From Brevibacterium sp. UCMA 11754 (GTDB taxonomy: Bacteria; Actinomycetota; Actinomycetes; Actinomycetales; Brevibacteriaceae), in the NCBI RefSeq assembly GCF_021532275.1, contig NZ_JACBOT010000034.1:62001-126000 (forward strand): a stretch of DNA of 64,000 nucleotides, read 5' to 3'. The notes under the pieces were generated by a model that was given only the letters and a program-made list of their open reading frames with translations, was not told where the DNA came from and ran no database searches. Shown piece after piece: positions 11,195 through 21,396 of this stretch. The stretch's first letter is position 1. Each line of letters opens with the position of its first letter. Position numbers and translations under genes: made by a program.

Positions 11195-11227
11195 GATCGC
11201 CGAGGTGGGGCCCCCACCTCGGCGATC
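11195..11227. terminator. Perfect inverted repeat, bidirectional terminator-like
   Basis: A 16-bp perfect palindromic stem (left arm gatcgccgaggtgggg) with a single centre base lies between the convergent DUF418 and hpf genes. There is no T-tract on either side. In high-GC actinobacteria, such long GC-rich hairpins between convergent genes usually act as terminators for both. Confidence 0.75.
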
Positions 11228-11240
11228 GTGCTGCTCGAAT

Positions 11241-11290
11241 GTTCAGGTCAGCAATGCTCAGTCCAAGTCAGCAATGCTCGGTTCAGGTCA
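11241..11290. repeat. 20-bp tandem repeat, about 2.5 copies, ending at the hpf stop codon
   Basis: Units gttcaggtcagcaatgctca and gtccaagtcagcaatgctcg (3 differences in 20) are followed by a partial third copy gttcaggtca, whose last three bases are the hpf stop codon (TGA on the minus strand). One of five arrays of this kind in the window. Confidence 0.85.
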
Positions 11291-11947
11291 GTCAGCCACG
11301 CCCTGAAGTTCGTGATCGAGAGTGATCACACCGTAGCTCCAACCCTTGCGACGGTAGACAACGGACGGTTTGCTCGACTCCTCGTCGATGAACAGATAGA
11401 AGTCGTGTCCGACGAGCTCCATGCGGTTGAGCGCCTCTTCGATGCCGATGGGAGCGCCGTTGAATGTCTTCTCACGCAGAACCACGGGTGAGTCGCCTTC
11501 GGCCTTGATGCGGCCGTTCGTCTGATCATTGTTCGCGGATTCGTTCGCGTCGATCGCTTGCCCCTCATCGGGAACCAGAGACTCGGCGACGGGCATCTTC
11601 GCCAGGGCCTCGGCTGTGGATTCCTTCCGGTGGTGACCGGCTCGAGGAACCTTGTTGCGGTCTCTGGCGCGCCGTAATCGCTCGACGAGCTTCGCCCAGG
11701 CCAGATCCAATGCTGCATATTTGTCGCTCGCCATGGCCTCCGCACGGATGGCCGGGCCTTTCGCAACGACCGTGAGCTCCACTCGCTCGCTCGTCTCCGG
11801 CTGACGGGAGTTCTTCTCATGAGCGACGTGTACCTCGACTCGTTGAGCTCGGGGTGCAAGCTGCTCGACCTTCGCGATCTTGTCCTCAATGTGGGCGCGA
11901 AAGCTGTCGGAGATGGTCAGTTGACGTCCGTTGACAACAATGTCCAT
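11288..11947 (-). CDS. hpf: Ribosome hibernation promoting factor, long form
   Basis: 219 residues. The N-terminal domain (MDIVVNGRQLTISDSFRAHI through LVERLRRARDRNKV) is the S30AE fold that sits in the decoding centre of idle 30S subunits. A ~55-residue variable linker follows, then the C-terminal dimerisation domain (VVLREKTFNGAPIGIEEALN, then YRRKGWSYGVITL), which joins two 70S ribosomes into inactive 100S particles. The two-domain length marks the long HPF of non-enterobacteria. It lies downstream of comF on the same strand and is separated from DUF418 by a hairpin and a tandem repeat. Confidence 0.95.
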   Translation of the reverse strand: MDIVVNGRQLTISDSFRAHIEDKIAKVEQLAPRAQRVEVHVAHEKNSRQPETSERVELTVVAKGPAIRAEAMASDKYAALDLAWAKLVERLRRARDRNKVPRAGHHRKESTAEALAKMPVAESLVPDEGQAIDANESANNDQTNGRIKAEGDSPVVLREKTFNGAPIGIEEALNRMELVGHDFYLFIDEESSKPSVVYRRKGWSYGVITLDHELQGVAD

Positions 11948-12013
11948 GATGCGTCCTTAGCGACTCGTTCTTCGGATTCATCCGATCCCATTCCCTTGGA
12001 TGGGTATCCCCCG

Positions 12014-12736
12014 TTATACAGTAAAGGGAGAGACAAATCGAGTGCCCCCGCGGCCGAGCCCGAGAACGGCTCCTGCAGCGGGTCTGATCTGCACCGATGC
12101 TAATACCCGTGCGCTTTCTGCCAGAGTTGCTCCGGTCGTCGCGAAGTCATCGACGAGAAGATCGGTACCGGATTCCAGCGCGGTTTCGCCGCCCTCTCCA
12201 GACAACATCGAAGGCAGAATCGCCGGGTTGAGATACTGCGACTTCGCCACGTTGCGCTCCCTGGCATGGGCTCCCAAACCGACCTGATCGTGATGGCGTC
12301 TGGTGAGGATGACGTCGACCACCTCCAAAGACAGTTCGGGTACGAGTTCTCCCGCACGGCGAGCCAGGACAGCTGTGTGGGAACCGCCTCGGCGTCTCCG
12401 TGCCCGCGGGGAGCTCGGCGCGGGAAAGAGTCTGACCCGACCTCCCGGATGATGAGCCAACTCCAAGGCTGCTGTGACGGAACGCGCAAGCGCCAGAGCA
12501 AGAGGGTCGAGAATGTCCCGGCGGCCGTTGTCTTTGAAACTGACCACCATGTGAGAAATCTGCGAGCTGTATTCTGAGACTCCCACGACGGGAATCTGAC
12601 CGTACCTCGGTTCCATGGCTCGCGGGATGCCCCCGAGCAGACTCAGGCACGCCGTGCACAGGGAGACATCCTCCCGCCCGCAGCCGGCACACCGGCGGGG
12701 CAGGAAGAGTTCGCCGAATTCGGTCAGCAGTCCCAT
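12014..12736 (-). CDS. comF: ComF-family phosphoribosyltransferase-like protein
   Basis: 240 residues. The N-terminus has a four-Cys zinc-ribbon pattern (CAGCG and CTAC within residues 16-34). The C-terminal half has the type I phosphoribosyltransferase PRPP loop TDLLVDDFATTGATL. ComF proteins act in DNA uptake or in DNA processing linked to purine salvage; in actinobacteria the gene is kept in species not known to be competent, so the role here is uncertain. It sits between lpqB and hpf as in mycobacteria (the Rv3242c position), about 65 bp upstream of hpf. Confidence 0.85.
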   Translation of the reverse strand: MGLLTEFGELFLPRRCAGCGREDVSLCTACLSLLGGIPRAMEPRYGQIPVVGVSEYSSQISHMVVSFKDNGRRDILDPLALALARSVTAALELAHHPGGRVRLFPAPSSPRARRRRGGSHTAVLARRAGELVPELSLEVVDVILTRRHHDQVGLGAHARERNVAKSQYLNPAILPSMLSGEGGETALESGTDLLVDDFATTGATLAESARVLASVQIRPAAGAVLGLGRGGTRFVSPFTV

Positions 12737-12796
12737 GAGAGAAATCTACTATGCCGCGTGCGCAGGCGACTCCGCTGTCTCCGACTCTCCGAAGCC

Positions 12797-14518
12797 TCAG
12801 CCTGGGTAAGAGGGGTACTTCGCCGAGATGTCGATGAGCTTCTGCCAGGCATTGGAATTGTAGGAGTAGATCTCGCCCGATGAGCTCGTCACGAGGATCG
12901 AACGACCATCCTCACCGGAGGCGATCCGACTGCCGTCGGGGACCTCTCCCAGCTGTGCAGGAGGCCCGGTGACGCCGATGCGGAACGGCTGGACTCGTTC
13001 GCCCTCCGCTGCAGCCAACGCGACCAGCGAGGTCGACCCGGCCCAAGAGATGTCCTTGATCTCGTCGAAGTTCGACCCGACCTCGATCGGCGCGTCAGAC
13101 ACGGCACTGGACGGATTTCCCGCCTTGTCACGCGGAATGCCGACGACGTCGATGCGTGAGGGCTCTCCCTTGTGCCTGCTCAGCAGCGCAATCCGAGTGC
13201 CGTCGCGGGAGACTTCCAAGTCGATGAGGTCTCGCCCGGACAGGATGTCCGTGGCGATCGTGTATTCCTTGCTGTCCTCGCCGATGGCCGTGAGCTTGCC
13301 CTTGTTGTCGCGTTCCCCGGTCCACACCGTGTTGAACCGATCAATGCTGGGGCGTACGAGCCTCTTGCCCTTGAGGATCGGAGTCGCGTCAACGGTGTCG
13401 GCCTTGAGGCGCATCAGCTCCTTCCCGGAGTTCTGCAGGTAGACGTAGAGCGAATCGTCGAAAGAGACCGCTGGGTCGCTGGCCTTGGCCTTTGACAGGT
13501 CCGGACTGTTCTCGACTTTCGCCACGGTTGTGCCCGAGATGCGTGAGAGCCGGTCCTTGGCCAGCACCACCGGGGGCCCGTCGACCTGGACCGAGGAGTC
13601 GGTCTTCGGCTGCAGACTCTCCGACACGACCTGCCCGCCGATGGTCAGTTCGATGCTCGAAATTGAGGGGATGACCTTCAGCGTCGATGCGATCTGCTGT
13701 CGGATCATTCCCTTCTCCTGATCCGTCGGAGAGTCCCCCTGGTTGCTCAGGGCGATGTGGGCGACGCCGTTCTCGATGGTCACCACGTTCGTATCGCTGA
13801 GTTTCGCTCCGTCGGGTATCGACGTCACGACCGCGCCCGAGAGGTAGGAGGCCGGGCCGCTGAGAAGTTCGTTGATGAGAGCTGTGGGCGTCGACGAGGA
13901 GCGGAGGAACCAGCGGGAGTCGGGAACCAGGTAGGAGTAGTCGGAGGTGAAGAACTGCAGAGAGTAGTTGAGGAAGATCGTCTGGAACTCTGTCTGGGAG
14001 ATCAGCAGACCGTCGGGCGCCGAGGCGATGCGCCATTCACCGTTCTCCTGCCGCAGGGAGAATTCCAAATTCGACTGGGTACCCGGCTTGGTGGAGTTGA
14101 AGATTCCCGACGAGTTGACGAGTCCGACGACCGGCACAGACATCGTCAGCGTCTTCTGGTCGGAGGTGACTTCGGCGTTGATCGAATCCAGATCGGTTTC
14201 ATTGGGCAGCAGCGACACCGATTCCTGCGGGTTCCACTCCTGTGCCTCTGCCTCAGTGAGGAAGGATTTGGCGACGGAGAAGTTGTTTCCGGTTCCCGCG
14301 CCGGCGGAGAGGAAGCCGCGGACGATCTCACCGACGCTGTCGCCGGGTTCGGGTCCGTCTGGGATCCGAGCGCTGCTGGCACCCGGGTCACCGGATCCTG
14401 CCTCGATGTGTCCCACGGGCGAACTGCTCGGGATCGAGGAGCAGGCTCCCAGCGCCAGGCTGGACAAGACAGCGAGGATGAGCATCTGCAGACCCTTCTT
14501 ACTTCGGGACGTCGTCAT
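12797..14518 (-). CDS. lpqB: Lipoprotein LpqB, MtrAB accessory protein
   Basis: 573 residues. A signal peptide ends with the lipobox LALG-AC, so Cys26 is the lipidated residue. A GerMN-like domain (about residues 190-310) and a C-terminal beta-propeller domain follow (HKGEPSRIDVVGIPRD region). LpqB of mycobacteria binds the extracellular part of MtrB and tunes MtrA phosphorylation, cell division and envelope integrity. The start ATG overlaps the mtrB stop by 4 bp, so mtrA-mtrB-lpqB form one coupled operon. Confidence 0.93.
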   Translation of the reverse strand: MTTSRSKKGLQMLILAVLSSLALGACSSIPSSSPVGHIEAGSGDPGASSARIPDGPEPGDSVGEIVRGFLSAGAGTGNNFSVAKSFLTEAEAQEWNPQESVSLLPNETDLDSINAEVTSDQKTLTMSVPVVGLVNSSGIFNSTKPGTQSNLEFSLRQENGEWRIASAPDGLLISQTEFQTIFLNYSLQFFTSDYSYLVPDSRWFLRSSSTPTALINELLSGPASYLSGAVVTSIPDGAKLSDTNVVTIENGVAHIALSNQGDSPTDQEKGMIRQQIASTLKVIPSISSIELTIGGQVVSESLQPKTDSSVQVDGPPVVLAKDRLSRISGTTVAKVENSPDLSKAKASDPAVSFDDSLYVYLQNSGKELMRLKADTVDATPILKGKRLVRPSIDRFNTVWTGERDNKGKLTAIGEDSKEYTIATDILSGRDLIDLEVSRDGTRIALLSRHKGEPSRIDVVGIPRDKAGNPSSAVSDAPIEVGSNFDEIKDISWAGSTSLVALAAAEGERVQPFRIGVTGPPAQLGEVPDGSRIASGEDGRSILVTSSSGEIYSYNSNAWQKLIDISAKYPSYPG

Positions 14519-16536
14519 GACTGCGATCCTCCTTTAGGTGCTGCATCCGGGGGCCAAACGGTGTCCATGTCGATGTCAAGGTCAGTGTCGTCGCCGACTG
14601 GGTGTTCGGTGTCTGCATCCGCAGCAGTGTCTGCGTCGGCGGCAGTGTCTGCGTCGGCGGCAGTGTCTGCGTCGGCGGCAGTGTCTGCGTCCGCGGGGTC
14701 GAGTTCGTCGTCTGCGGATTCGGAATTCGTGGAGCTGCCCTCGGCGTCCGAATCATCAGCGTCGTCATCGATGATGGCAGCGTGACCACGGACAACCTCG
14801 GGCCCATCAACATACCCTTCGTGGGCGGGAGGAGTCTGACCGGTCTCGACCACGATGGGAATGGATCCGGTCTGGATCCGTACGGAACCGTCCGAGGACA
14901 GCGGGCCGGCCACGAGGGCTGCACCCTGGATCTGGGCGTCCCGAGGCGGCAGAGGCAGAGGCGAGGAGGTGATCTCCTGATCGGGACGGCGCGGGATCGT
15001 CAGACGGAAGCATGAGCCTTCTTCAGGTTTGCCCCAGACCTGCAGCCAACCATTGTGCAGGTGGGCATCCTCGAGCGAGATCGCCAGTCCCAGACCAGAT
15101 CCGCCCAGGGTGCGTTTGCGGGCGGGATCCGCACGCCAGAAGCGGTCGAAGACGTGCTCGACCTGTTCGTCGTTCATTCCCACTCCGTGGTCGCGGACAC
15201 TCACGGCCACCGCCTCGGCGTTGGAGGCGACATAGATGTCGATCGGGTTCGACTCCCCGTGCTCGATCGCGTTGACGACGAGGTTGCGCACGATCCGGGT
15301 GATGCGCACCCGATCGACTTCGGCCATCACCGGCGAGGACGGGGCATGGACGACGATGTTCGTGTGCATCTGATCGGCCACCATCGACACTGTCTCGATG
15401 ATCGAGGTGACGATGGCTCCGATGTCGACTGGCTTGGCCACCAAGGCAGCGGCACCGGCATCATAACGGGAGATCTCAAGCAGGTCCGAGAGGAGATTGT
15501 CGAATCTCTCGGCCTGCGAGTTCAGCAGCTCAGCGCTGCGGGCCGTGACGGGATCGAGGTCATCACGGGAATCGTAGATGAGGTCGGCTGCAGCCCGAAT
15601 GGTGGTCAGAGGCGTGCGCAGCTCATGGGAGACGTCGGAGACGAACTGGCGCTGCAGCACTGACAGCCGCTCCATCTGCTGGATCTGGTGCTGAAGAGTG
15701 TCAGCCATGTCATTGAAGGACTCCCCCAGCACCGCGATTTCGTCATTGCCGTGGACGGGCATACGTTCGTCCAGGTCACCATCGGCGATCAGACGTGCCA
15801 CCTCGGCGCCGGTGCGCACCGGTGTGACGACGAGTCGGGTGACGATCCACGCCACAGCACCCACGAGAACGACGAGAACGAGGGCAGCGACGAGCATCGA
15901 TCTCTGGACGAAGTCGAGGGTGTCCTGCTGCTCGGACAGGTCGCCCAGATAGTAGAGCTGAAACTGACCGGCACCGGGGATCTGCAGCTCCTGGGAGATC
16001 AGGAGCCCGGGCCCTGACCCGTCGGGAAGCGCCACCGACTGGTAGAGCATGTCGTCGGTCGGGGCCTTGCCGATGGCGTCCTTGAGCTCATCGGTGATGG
16101 GAACTTCGGTTGCCGCACCGTCGGAGTCTGTCGACCCGGCACTGATAGTTGAGAACGAGGAATTCGGATCGCTGGGCTCCAAGGTCAGCGAATACACGGA
16201 TCCGGTCGACCGGTTGTAGATCGACGACAGCTGAGAACTCAGATTCTCCTGTGTCACGGCCTGTCCGTCGACGGGGGCGAGGCTGCGCAGCTCGGAGACG
16301 ATGGTCCCGGCCTGGGACGACAGGGACTGGAGCCGAGTGTCGAAGAGTCCACGCGAAATCTGCTGTGACATGTACGTCCCCACCCCGAAGATGGCCACGG
16401 AGGTGAGGACGATAGTGAGAACGACGATCCGCAGCTGCAGGGAATGGCTGAACGAACGGAGGAGGAACTTCCAGAACGTCCGGATCGCCGAGGCTGCGGT
16501 GCGGATCGCTCCACCCACAGCCGAGGAGCGACTCAC
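14515..16536 (-). CDS. mtrB: Sensor histidine kinase MtrB
   Basis: 673 residues, about 100 more than typical mycobacterial MtrB. Order: cytoplasmic N-terminus, TM1 (about 36-55), extracytoplasmic sensor domain, TM2 (LVAALVLVVLVGAVAWIV), HAMP (VARLIADGDLDERMPVHG), H-box FVSDVSHELRTPLTTIRAA with the phospho-His, and an ATPase domain with GGSGLGLAISLEDAHLHNGW. The last ~110 residues are a disordered acidic tail holding five DADTAA repeats encoded by an 18-bp minisatellite. MtrB senses envelope or division state and phosphorylates MtrA. It overlaps mtrA and lpqB by 4 bp each. Confidence 0.96.
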   Translation of the reverse strand: MSRSSAVGGAIRTAASAIRTFWKFLLRSFSHSLQLRIVVLTIVLTSVAIFGVGTYMSQQISRGLFDTRLQSLSSQAGTIVSELRSLAPVDGQAVTQENLSSQLSSIYNRSTGSVYSLTLEPSDPNSSFSTISAGSTDSDGAATEVPITDELKDAIGKAPTDDMLYQSVALPDGSGPGLLISQELQIPGAGQFQLYYLGDLSEQQDTLDFVQRSMLVAALVLVVLVGAVAWIVTRLVVTPVRTGAEVARLIADGDLDERMPVHGNDEIAVLGESFNDMADTLQHQIQQMERLSVLQRQFVSDVSHELRTPLTTIRAAADLIYDSRDDLDPVTARSAELLNSQAERFDNLLSDLLEISRYDAGAAALVAKPVDIGAIVTSIIETVSMVADQMHTNIVVHAPSSPVMAEVDRVRITRIVRNLVVNAIEHGESNPIDIYVASNAEAVAVSVRDHGVGMNDEQVEHVFDRFWRADPARKRTLGGSGLGLAISLEDAHLHNGWLQVWGKPEEGSCFRLTIPRRPDQEITSSPLPLPPRDAQIQGAALVAGPLSSDGSVRIQTGSIPIVVETGQTPPAHEGYVDGPEVVRGHAAIIDDDADDSDAEGSSTNSESADDELDPADADTAADADTAADADTAADADTAADADTEHPVGDDTDLDIDMDTVWPPDAAPKGGSQS
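14609..14698 (-). repeat. 18-bp minisatellite in the mtrB 3' end (5 copies)
   Basis: Five 18-bp units (plus-strand unit like gtgtctgcgtcggcggca) encode five DADTAA hexapeptides in the C-terminal tail of MtrB. The three inner copies are identical. Being a multiple of three, copy-number change would preserve the frame. Confidence 0.95.
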
Positions 16537-17213
16537 GCCGCTCTGCCTGCCTTATATCCGACGCCGCGAACGGTGACGACGATGTCTGGCTTCTCCGGGT
16601 CGCGTTCGATCTTCGAGCGCAGACGCTGCACGTGCACGTTCACGAGGCGCGTGTCCGCAGCGTGCCGGTATCCCCACACTTCTTCGAGCAGGGTCTCGCG
16701 GGAGAAGACCTGCCATGGCTTGCGGGCCAGGGCCACCAGCAGATCGAACTCGAGCGGAGTCAGTGAGATCGGGGAACCGCCCTTGGTCACGGTGTGACCG
16801 GCAACGTCGACGACGACATCGCCGACGGTGAGCAGCTCCGGCGCCTGCGGTTCGGAGATCCTCAGGCGGGCTCGCACCCTGGCAATGAGCTCCTTGGGTT
16901 TGAAGGGTTTGGGAACGTAGTCGTCGGCACCGGATTCCAGGCCGAGGACGACGTCCACGGTGTCCGATTTCGCCGTGAGCATGATGATCGGCACCGAGGA
17001 TATCTCGCGGATCTCGCGGCAGACCTCGAGTCCGTCCTTTCCGGGCAGCATGAGGTCGAGGAGGACGAGGTCCGGGTTCACCTTCTCGAATTCTCCGAAG
17101 GCCTGATCGCCGGTAGCGCAGAAAAAGGGCTCGAAGCCTTCACTTTTGAGCACAATTCCGATCATTTCGGCCAAAGCCGTGTCATCATCAACTACGAGGA
17201 TACGAGCGTTCAT
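16533..17213 (-). CDS. mtrA: Response regulator MtrA
   Basis: 226 residues from the ATG at 17213 (MNARILVVDDDTALAEMIG); the open frame extends 17 codons further but those residues are not conserved. OmpR type: receiver with DDD at 9-11, phospho-Asp near residue 53 (LVLLDLMLPGKDG) and Lys of YVPKPFKPKEL, then the winged-helix domain (LTPLEFDLLVALARKPWQVF, then TVRGVGYKAG). MtrA is essential in mycobacteria and controls cell-wall hydrolases, osmotic response and division. Its stop overlaps the mtrB start. Possible MtrA half-sites are seen before the amidase gene at 42510. Confidence 0.97.
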   Translation of the reverse strand: MNARILVVDDDTALAEMIGIVLKSEGFEPFFCATGDQAFGEFEKVNPDLVLLDLMLPGKDGLEVCREIREISSVPIIMLTAKSDTVDVVLGLESGADDYVPKPFKPKELIARVRARLRISEPQAPELLTVGDVVVDVAGHTVTKGGSPISLTPLEFDLLVALARKPWQVFSRETLLEEVWGYRHAADTRLVNVHVQRLRSKIERDPEKPDIVVTVRGVGYKAGRAA

Positions 17214-17349
17214 CTGTCCATTGTCGCTTATGAGCGCCCAATCTTTCGACCTCGACACCCCCACGCGTGAACGCAGGCGTTGTGAACTCGACTTCAGGGG
17301 GCGATTCGACTCGTCGGCGGACTGCGAAACATGGCAGGATTGCTTGGTG

Positions 17350-18402
17350 ATGGGACGATCGAATGCGTGGACCTCAGAGGTCGATTGGCAGACCGGTCAG
17401 TGGCAACGACGAGGGCAGGGCCCGACGCATCACGAATGGCACCCGCCTTCCCCGCGTGGAGTCCTCGCCAAACGACCGCTGACCTTCTTCGAGGTGCTCG
17501 ATTCCGGTTTCCGGCTTCTGCGCTTCGTCCCCGGCCTCACCATCGGTGCGGCACTCATCGTGTTCACGCTCTGGACTCTCATCCTCACTGCCGTCGGAAC
17601 CTTCGTCGTCCTTGAGTTCCTGCCCTTCCTCAACGATCTCGTCAGCAATGACGATGCGATGTCCGGGTTCTTCCTGCTCGCGCAGATGGGATCGTTCGCG
17701 GTCAGCCTGCTCAGCCTCGGCGTCGCCCATTTCCTTGCCGGACTGGCCGCAGCTGGTGCCGAGAGCTCGTTCGGGGCACGCAAGACCACGCTGACGCAGT
17801 CGTGGATGTCTCTGCGCGGACGCCGCTGGTCTCTGATTCTCGCCGCAGCGCTCCTGGGCGCGATCAATCTGGGTCTGCTCATTCTGCTCGGGCTGCCTTC
17901 TCTTCTGTTCGCGCTGTTCGACAACACGGTCCTCGCGATCGTCACCGCTTTCATCGCTTTGGGACTGTGGCTCTGCGCCCTGATCTGGCTCAACCTGCGA
18001 TTCGCCTTCACCGGCTCCGCGATCTCCGTCGAAAGGTTGGGTGTGCGTGCCGGGCTGAGACGTTCCTGGAGCCTGACCGGCACAGGCTTCTGGCGCACCT
18101 TCGGACAGCTGGGTCTCGGCTACTTCCTGTCCAACCAGCTGGTTCAGCTCGTCATCACGCCCCTCGTCACGGTCGTCACCGTGACCGCCACGATCGCCAT
18201 CGGCACCGCTGCCGCCGCATCCATGTCGATGACGATCATCATCGCCATCGCGGGCGCGATTCTTCTGGTCCTGACGACAGTGTCCTCGGCGATTCTCTTC
18301 GCCTACTTCTCGTGCCTCGTCTGCGTCTGCTACTTCGACCAGCGCATGCGCGCCGAAGGCTTCGATCTGGTCCTCATCCGTCGCGAGGAGGGCACAGAAT
18401 GA
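17350..18402 (+). CDS. Multi-pass membrane protein, DUF4129-cluster companion
   Basis: About 350 residues from the ATG at 17350 (a GTG lies one codon earlier; GCAGGA precedes both). A polar N-terminal region of ~45 residues rich in W, Q and P is followed by six or so hydrophobic helices. The arrangement resembles the membrane domain linked to glycerophosphodiester phosphodiesterases, found without the catalytic domain in many actinobacterial DUF4129 clusters. Its stop overlaps the start of the DUF4129 gene (ATGA), so it is the first gene of a coupled five-gene operon ending with DUF58. Function is unknown; a role in envelope assembly is inferred. Confidence 0.72.
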   Translation: MGRSNAWTSEVDWQTGQWQRRGQGPTHHEWHPPSPRGVLAKRPLTFFEVLDSGFRLLRFVPGLTIGAALIVFTLWTLILTAVGTFVVLEFLPFLNDLVSNDDAMSGFFLLAQMGSFAVSLLSLGVAHFLAGLAAAGAESSFGARKTTLTQSWMSLRGRRWSLILAAALLGAINLGLLILLGLPSLLFALFDNTVLAIVTAFIALGLWLCALIWLNLRFAFTGSAISVERLGVRAGLRRSWSLTGTGFWRTFGQLGLGYFLSNQLVQLVITPLVTVVTVTATIAIGTAAAASMSMTIIIAIAGAILLVLTTVSSAILFAYFSCLVCVCYFDQRMRAEGFDLVLIRREEGTE

Positions 18403-19055
18403 GCCTGCTGAGCAGTTCGGTCATCGACCGCGACACCGGCCGCGAGTGGGTCGAACACGAACTGTCGAAGACGGAGTACTCCGATACCGACCTCACCCCT
18501 CTGGAACAGCTCGGACAATGGCTGAGCAACATCTGGAACTCGATCGTCTCCGGGGCGCTGCAGGGCAACTCTCCCTGGCTGATCCTCATCGTCGTCGTGG
18601 CCCTGGCGGCCATCATCGGTCTCATCATCTGGCGGGTACGTCGGGTCGGGCTGCGGAAGACGACTCTCCCATTGTCGGCTTTCGACCCAGTCGTCGCCTC
18701 ACCTGAGCCCGGTCCCTGGAGGGACAGCGCGCGCGCCGCCGCGCAGCGCGGCGATATGAGGTCCGCAGTCATCGACTCCGCGCGTGCCATCTTCGCCGTG
18801 CTCTCACAGAAGCACATCGTCACGCTCGATTCGGCGTCGACGGCCAGCGAGCTCAGCCGCACGGCCGGAGGCGCACTGCCCGAGCACCGACTGGAGCTGG
18901 CCCGGGTTGCCGAGGTCTTCAACGACCTCCTCTTCGGCGAGGACTCGGCTCAGACCTCAGCCGCTTCTCTGCATGCGACCTATGGCGAGTTCCTTGCACT
19001 CGATGAGGCTCTGAGCGCCTTGAGCTCCCGGCAGCGATCGGCGGTGGCATCATGA
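18399..19055 (+). CDS. DUF4129-domain membrane protein
   Basis: 218 residues from the ATG overlapping the previous stop. One membrane helix lies at about residues 61-83 (PWLILIVVVALAAIIGLIIW). The C-terminal cytoplasmic part is the DUF4129 domain (WRDSARAAAQRGDMRSAVID, with SASTASELSRTAGG later). DUF4129 proteins are linked with MoxR/DUF58 systems and transglutaminase-like proteins. The stop overlaps the next gene by 4 bp. Molecular function unknown. Confidence 0.8.
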   Translation: MSLLSSSVIDRDTGREWVEHELSKTEYSDTDLTPLEQLGQWLSNIWNSIVSGALQGNSPWLILIVVVALAAIIGLIIWRVRRVGLRKTTLPLSAFDPVVASPEPGPWRDSARAAAQRGDMRSAVIDSARAIFAVLSQKHIVTLDSASTASELSRTAGGALPEHRLELARVAEVFNDLLFGEDSAQTSAASLHATYGEFLALDEALSALSSRQRSAVAS

Positions 19056-20313
19056 GTGCCCTCATCGACGTCGCCACCAGAGGCACACGGTCGAGTGCGG
19101 CGGTGCCGCTGACGGCTCGGCTGAGATCGGCTGGAGTGTGGATCGTCGCGGCCGTCGCCATCCTCATCACCGTGATCGCGACGATGCTGATGACGTCCGA
19201 TCGTGACTCCGAGGCACCGCTGCACTATGACTCTACGGCTCGAGAGGGCACGAAGGCCATGGTCGAGACGCTGCGGGACCATGGGGTCGATGTCACCACC
19301 ACCGAGGATTTCGACACGGCCCATGAAGCCTCGGGCCAGCCCGGGACGACACTCCTGATTCCGACGAAGGCCGATCTGCTCTCGCAGGGCGACATCGACG
19401 GCTTCCGGTCCCAACTCGCCGCCAATGACAACCGGCTGACCCTCATCGATCCCGGCTACTCGGTCCAGGACTTCACCGACCGCATCACGGTCGATGACAG
19501 CCTCAGCCCCCTGGCGACACCGGATGAGATCTCACAGCCTGACTGCGAGGTCCCGGCCGCCCAGGCTGCCGGTGCGGTGGAATCCGGTGATGCACAGTAT
19601 GCCGAGGCACGGAAGGGTATTCAGGGGCTGAGCACCTGCTATCCGTTTGCCGGCCCGGGCGTCACTCAGATCGCCGGCGGTGAGGTCACCCCCGGGTCGG
19701 CTCACGGACAGCTCATCGTCGATGAGGGCGGCGAAGGCAAGGGCGATTTCCCTGTCACCGTGCTCGGCAATTCCGACTGGGTGACCAATGCCGGCATCGA
19801 TGAGGAGGGCCATGCCTCGCTGGTGCTCTCCCAGCTGTCGCAGACCGACCATCTTGTCGTCTACTACCCCACCGATTCCGGTGAGTCCGAGTCGGCTCCG
19901 TCGACTCTGGACTATGTGCCCAGCTGGTTCATCGCCGGGGCCCTGTGGCTGGCGCCGTGTGTGCTGATCCTGCTGCTCATCCTCGGCCGCAGGTTCGGCC
20001 CTCTGGCCGTCGAACGGCTCCCGGTCATCGTTCCCGCAGTGGAGACGGTGCACGGGCGGGCTGCTCTGGCCGCTCGCAGCCATGACCGGACCGGGGCCCT
20101 GCACACTCTGCGCACGGGTGCCCTGCTGCGCATCGCGAAACGCTTGGCGTTGGGTCCTGAGGCCGACCGCCACGACATCATCGCCGGCATCGTGAACGCG
20201 ACCGGCCGCGACCCGGCCCAGGTCGAATCGGTCTTCTCCTCCGCGGTGCCCCGCACCGACTTAGATCTGGCGAACATCGTCCATCTGCTCACTCTCATCG
20301 AAAGCGAGATCTC

Positions 20314-20317
<4 letters not shown>
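19052..20317 (+). CDS. DUF4350-domain membrane protein
   Basis: 421 residues. TM1 lies at about residues 28-48; the extracytoplasmic domain carries the DUF4350 pattern (DSTAREGTKAMVETLRDHGV, TTLLIPTKADLL); TM2 lies near residue 290 (SWFIAGALWLAPCVLILLLI); and a cytoplasmic C-terminal part follows (ALAARSHDRTGALHTLRTGA). This fold is usually encoded between DUF4129 and MoxR in actinobacteria. It overlaps both neighbours by 4 bp. Function unknown, presumed part of a membrane complex with DUF4129 and DUF58 proteins. Confidence 0.82.

Positions 20318-21396
<1,079 letters not shown>

Noticed and set aside
12969-14785. Long plus-strand frames opposite lpqB and mtrB (up to 342 codons)
   Set aside because: Antisense shadows of well-recognised genes; the repeats seen in them are the mtrB minisatellite read backwards.
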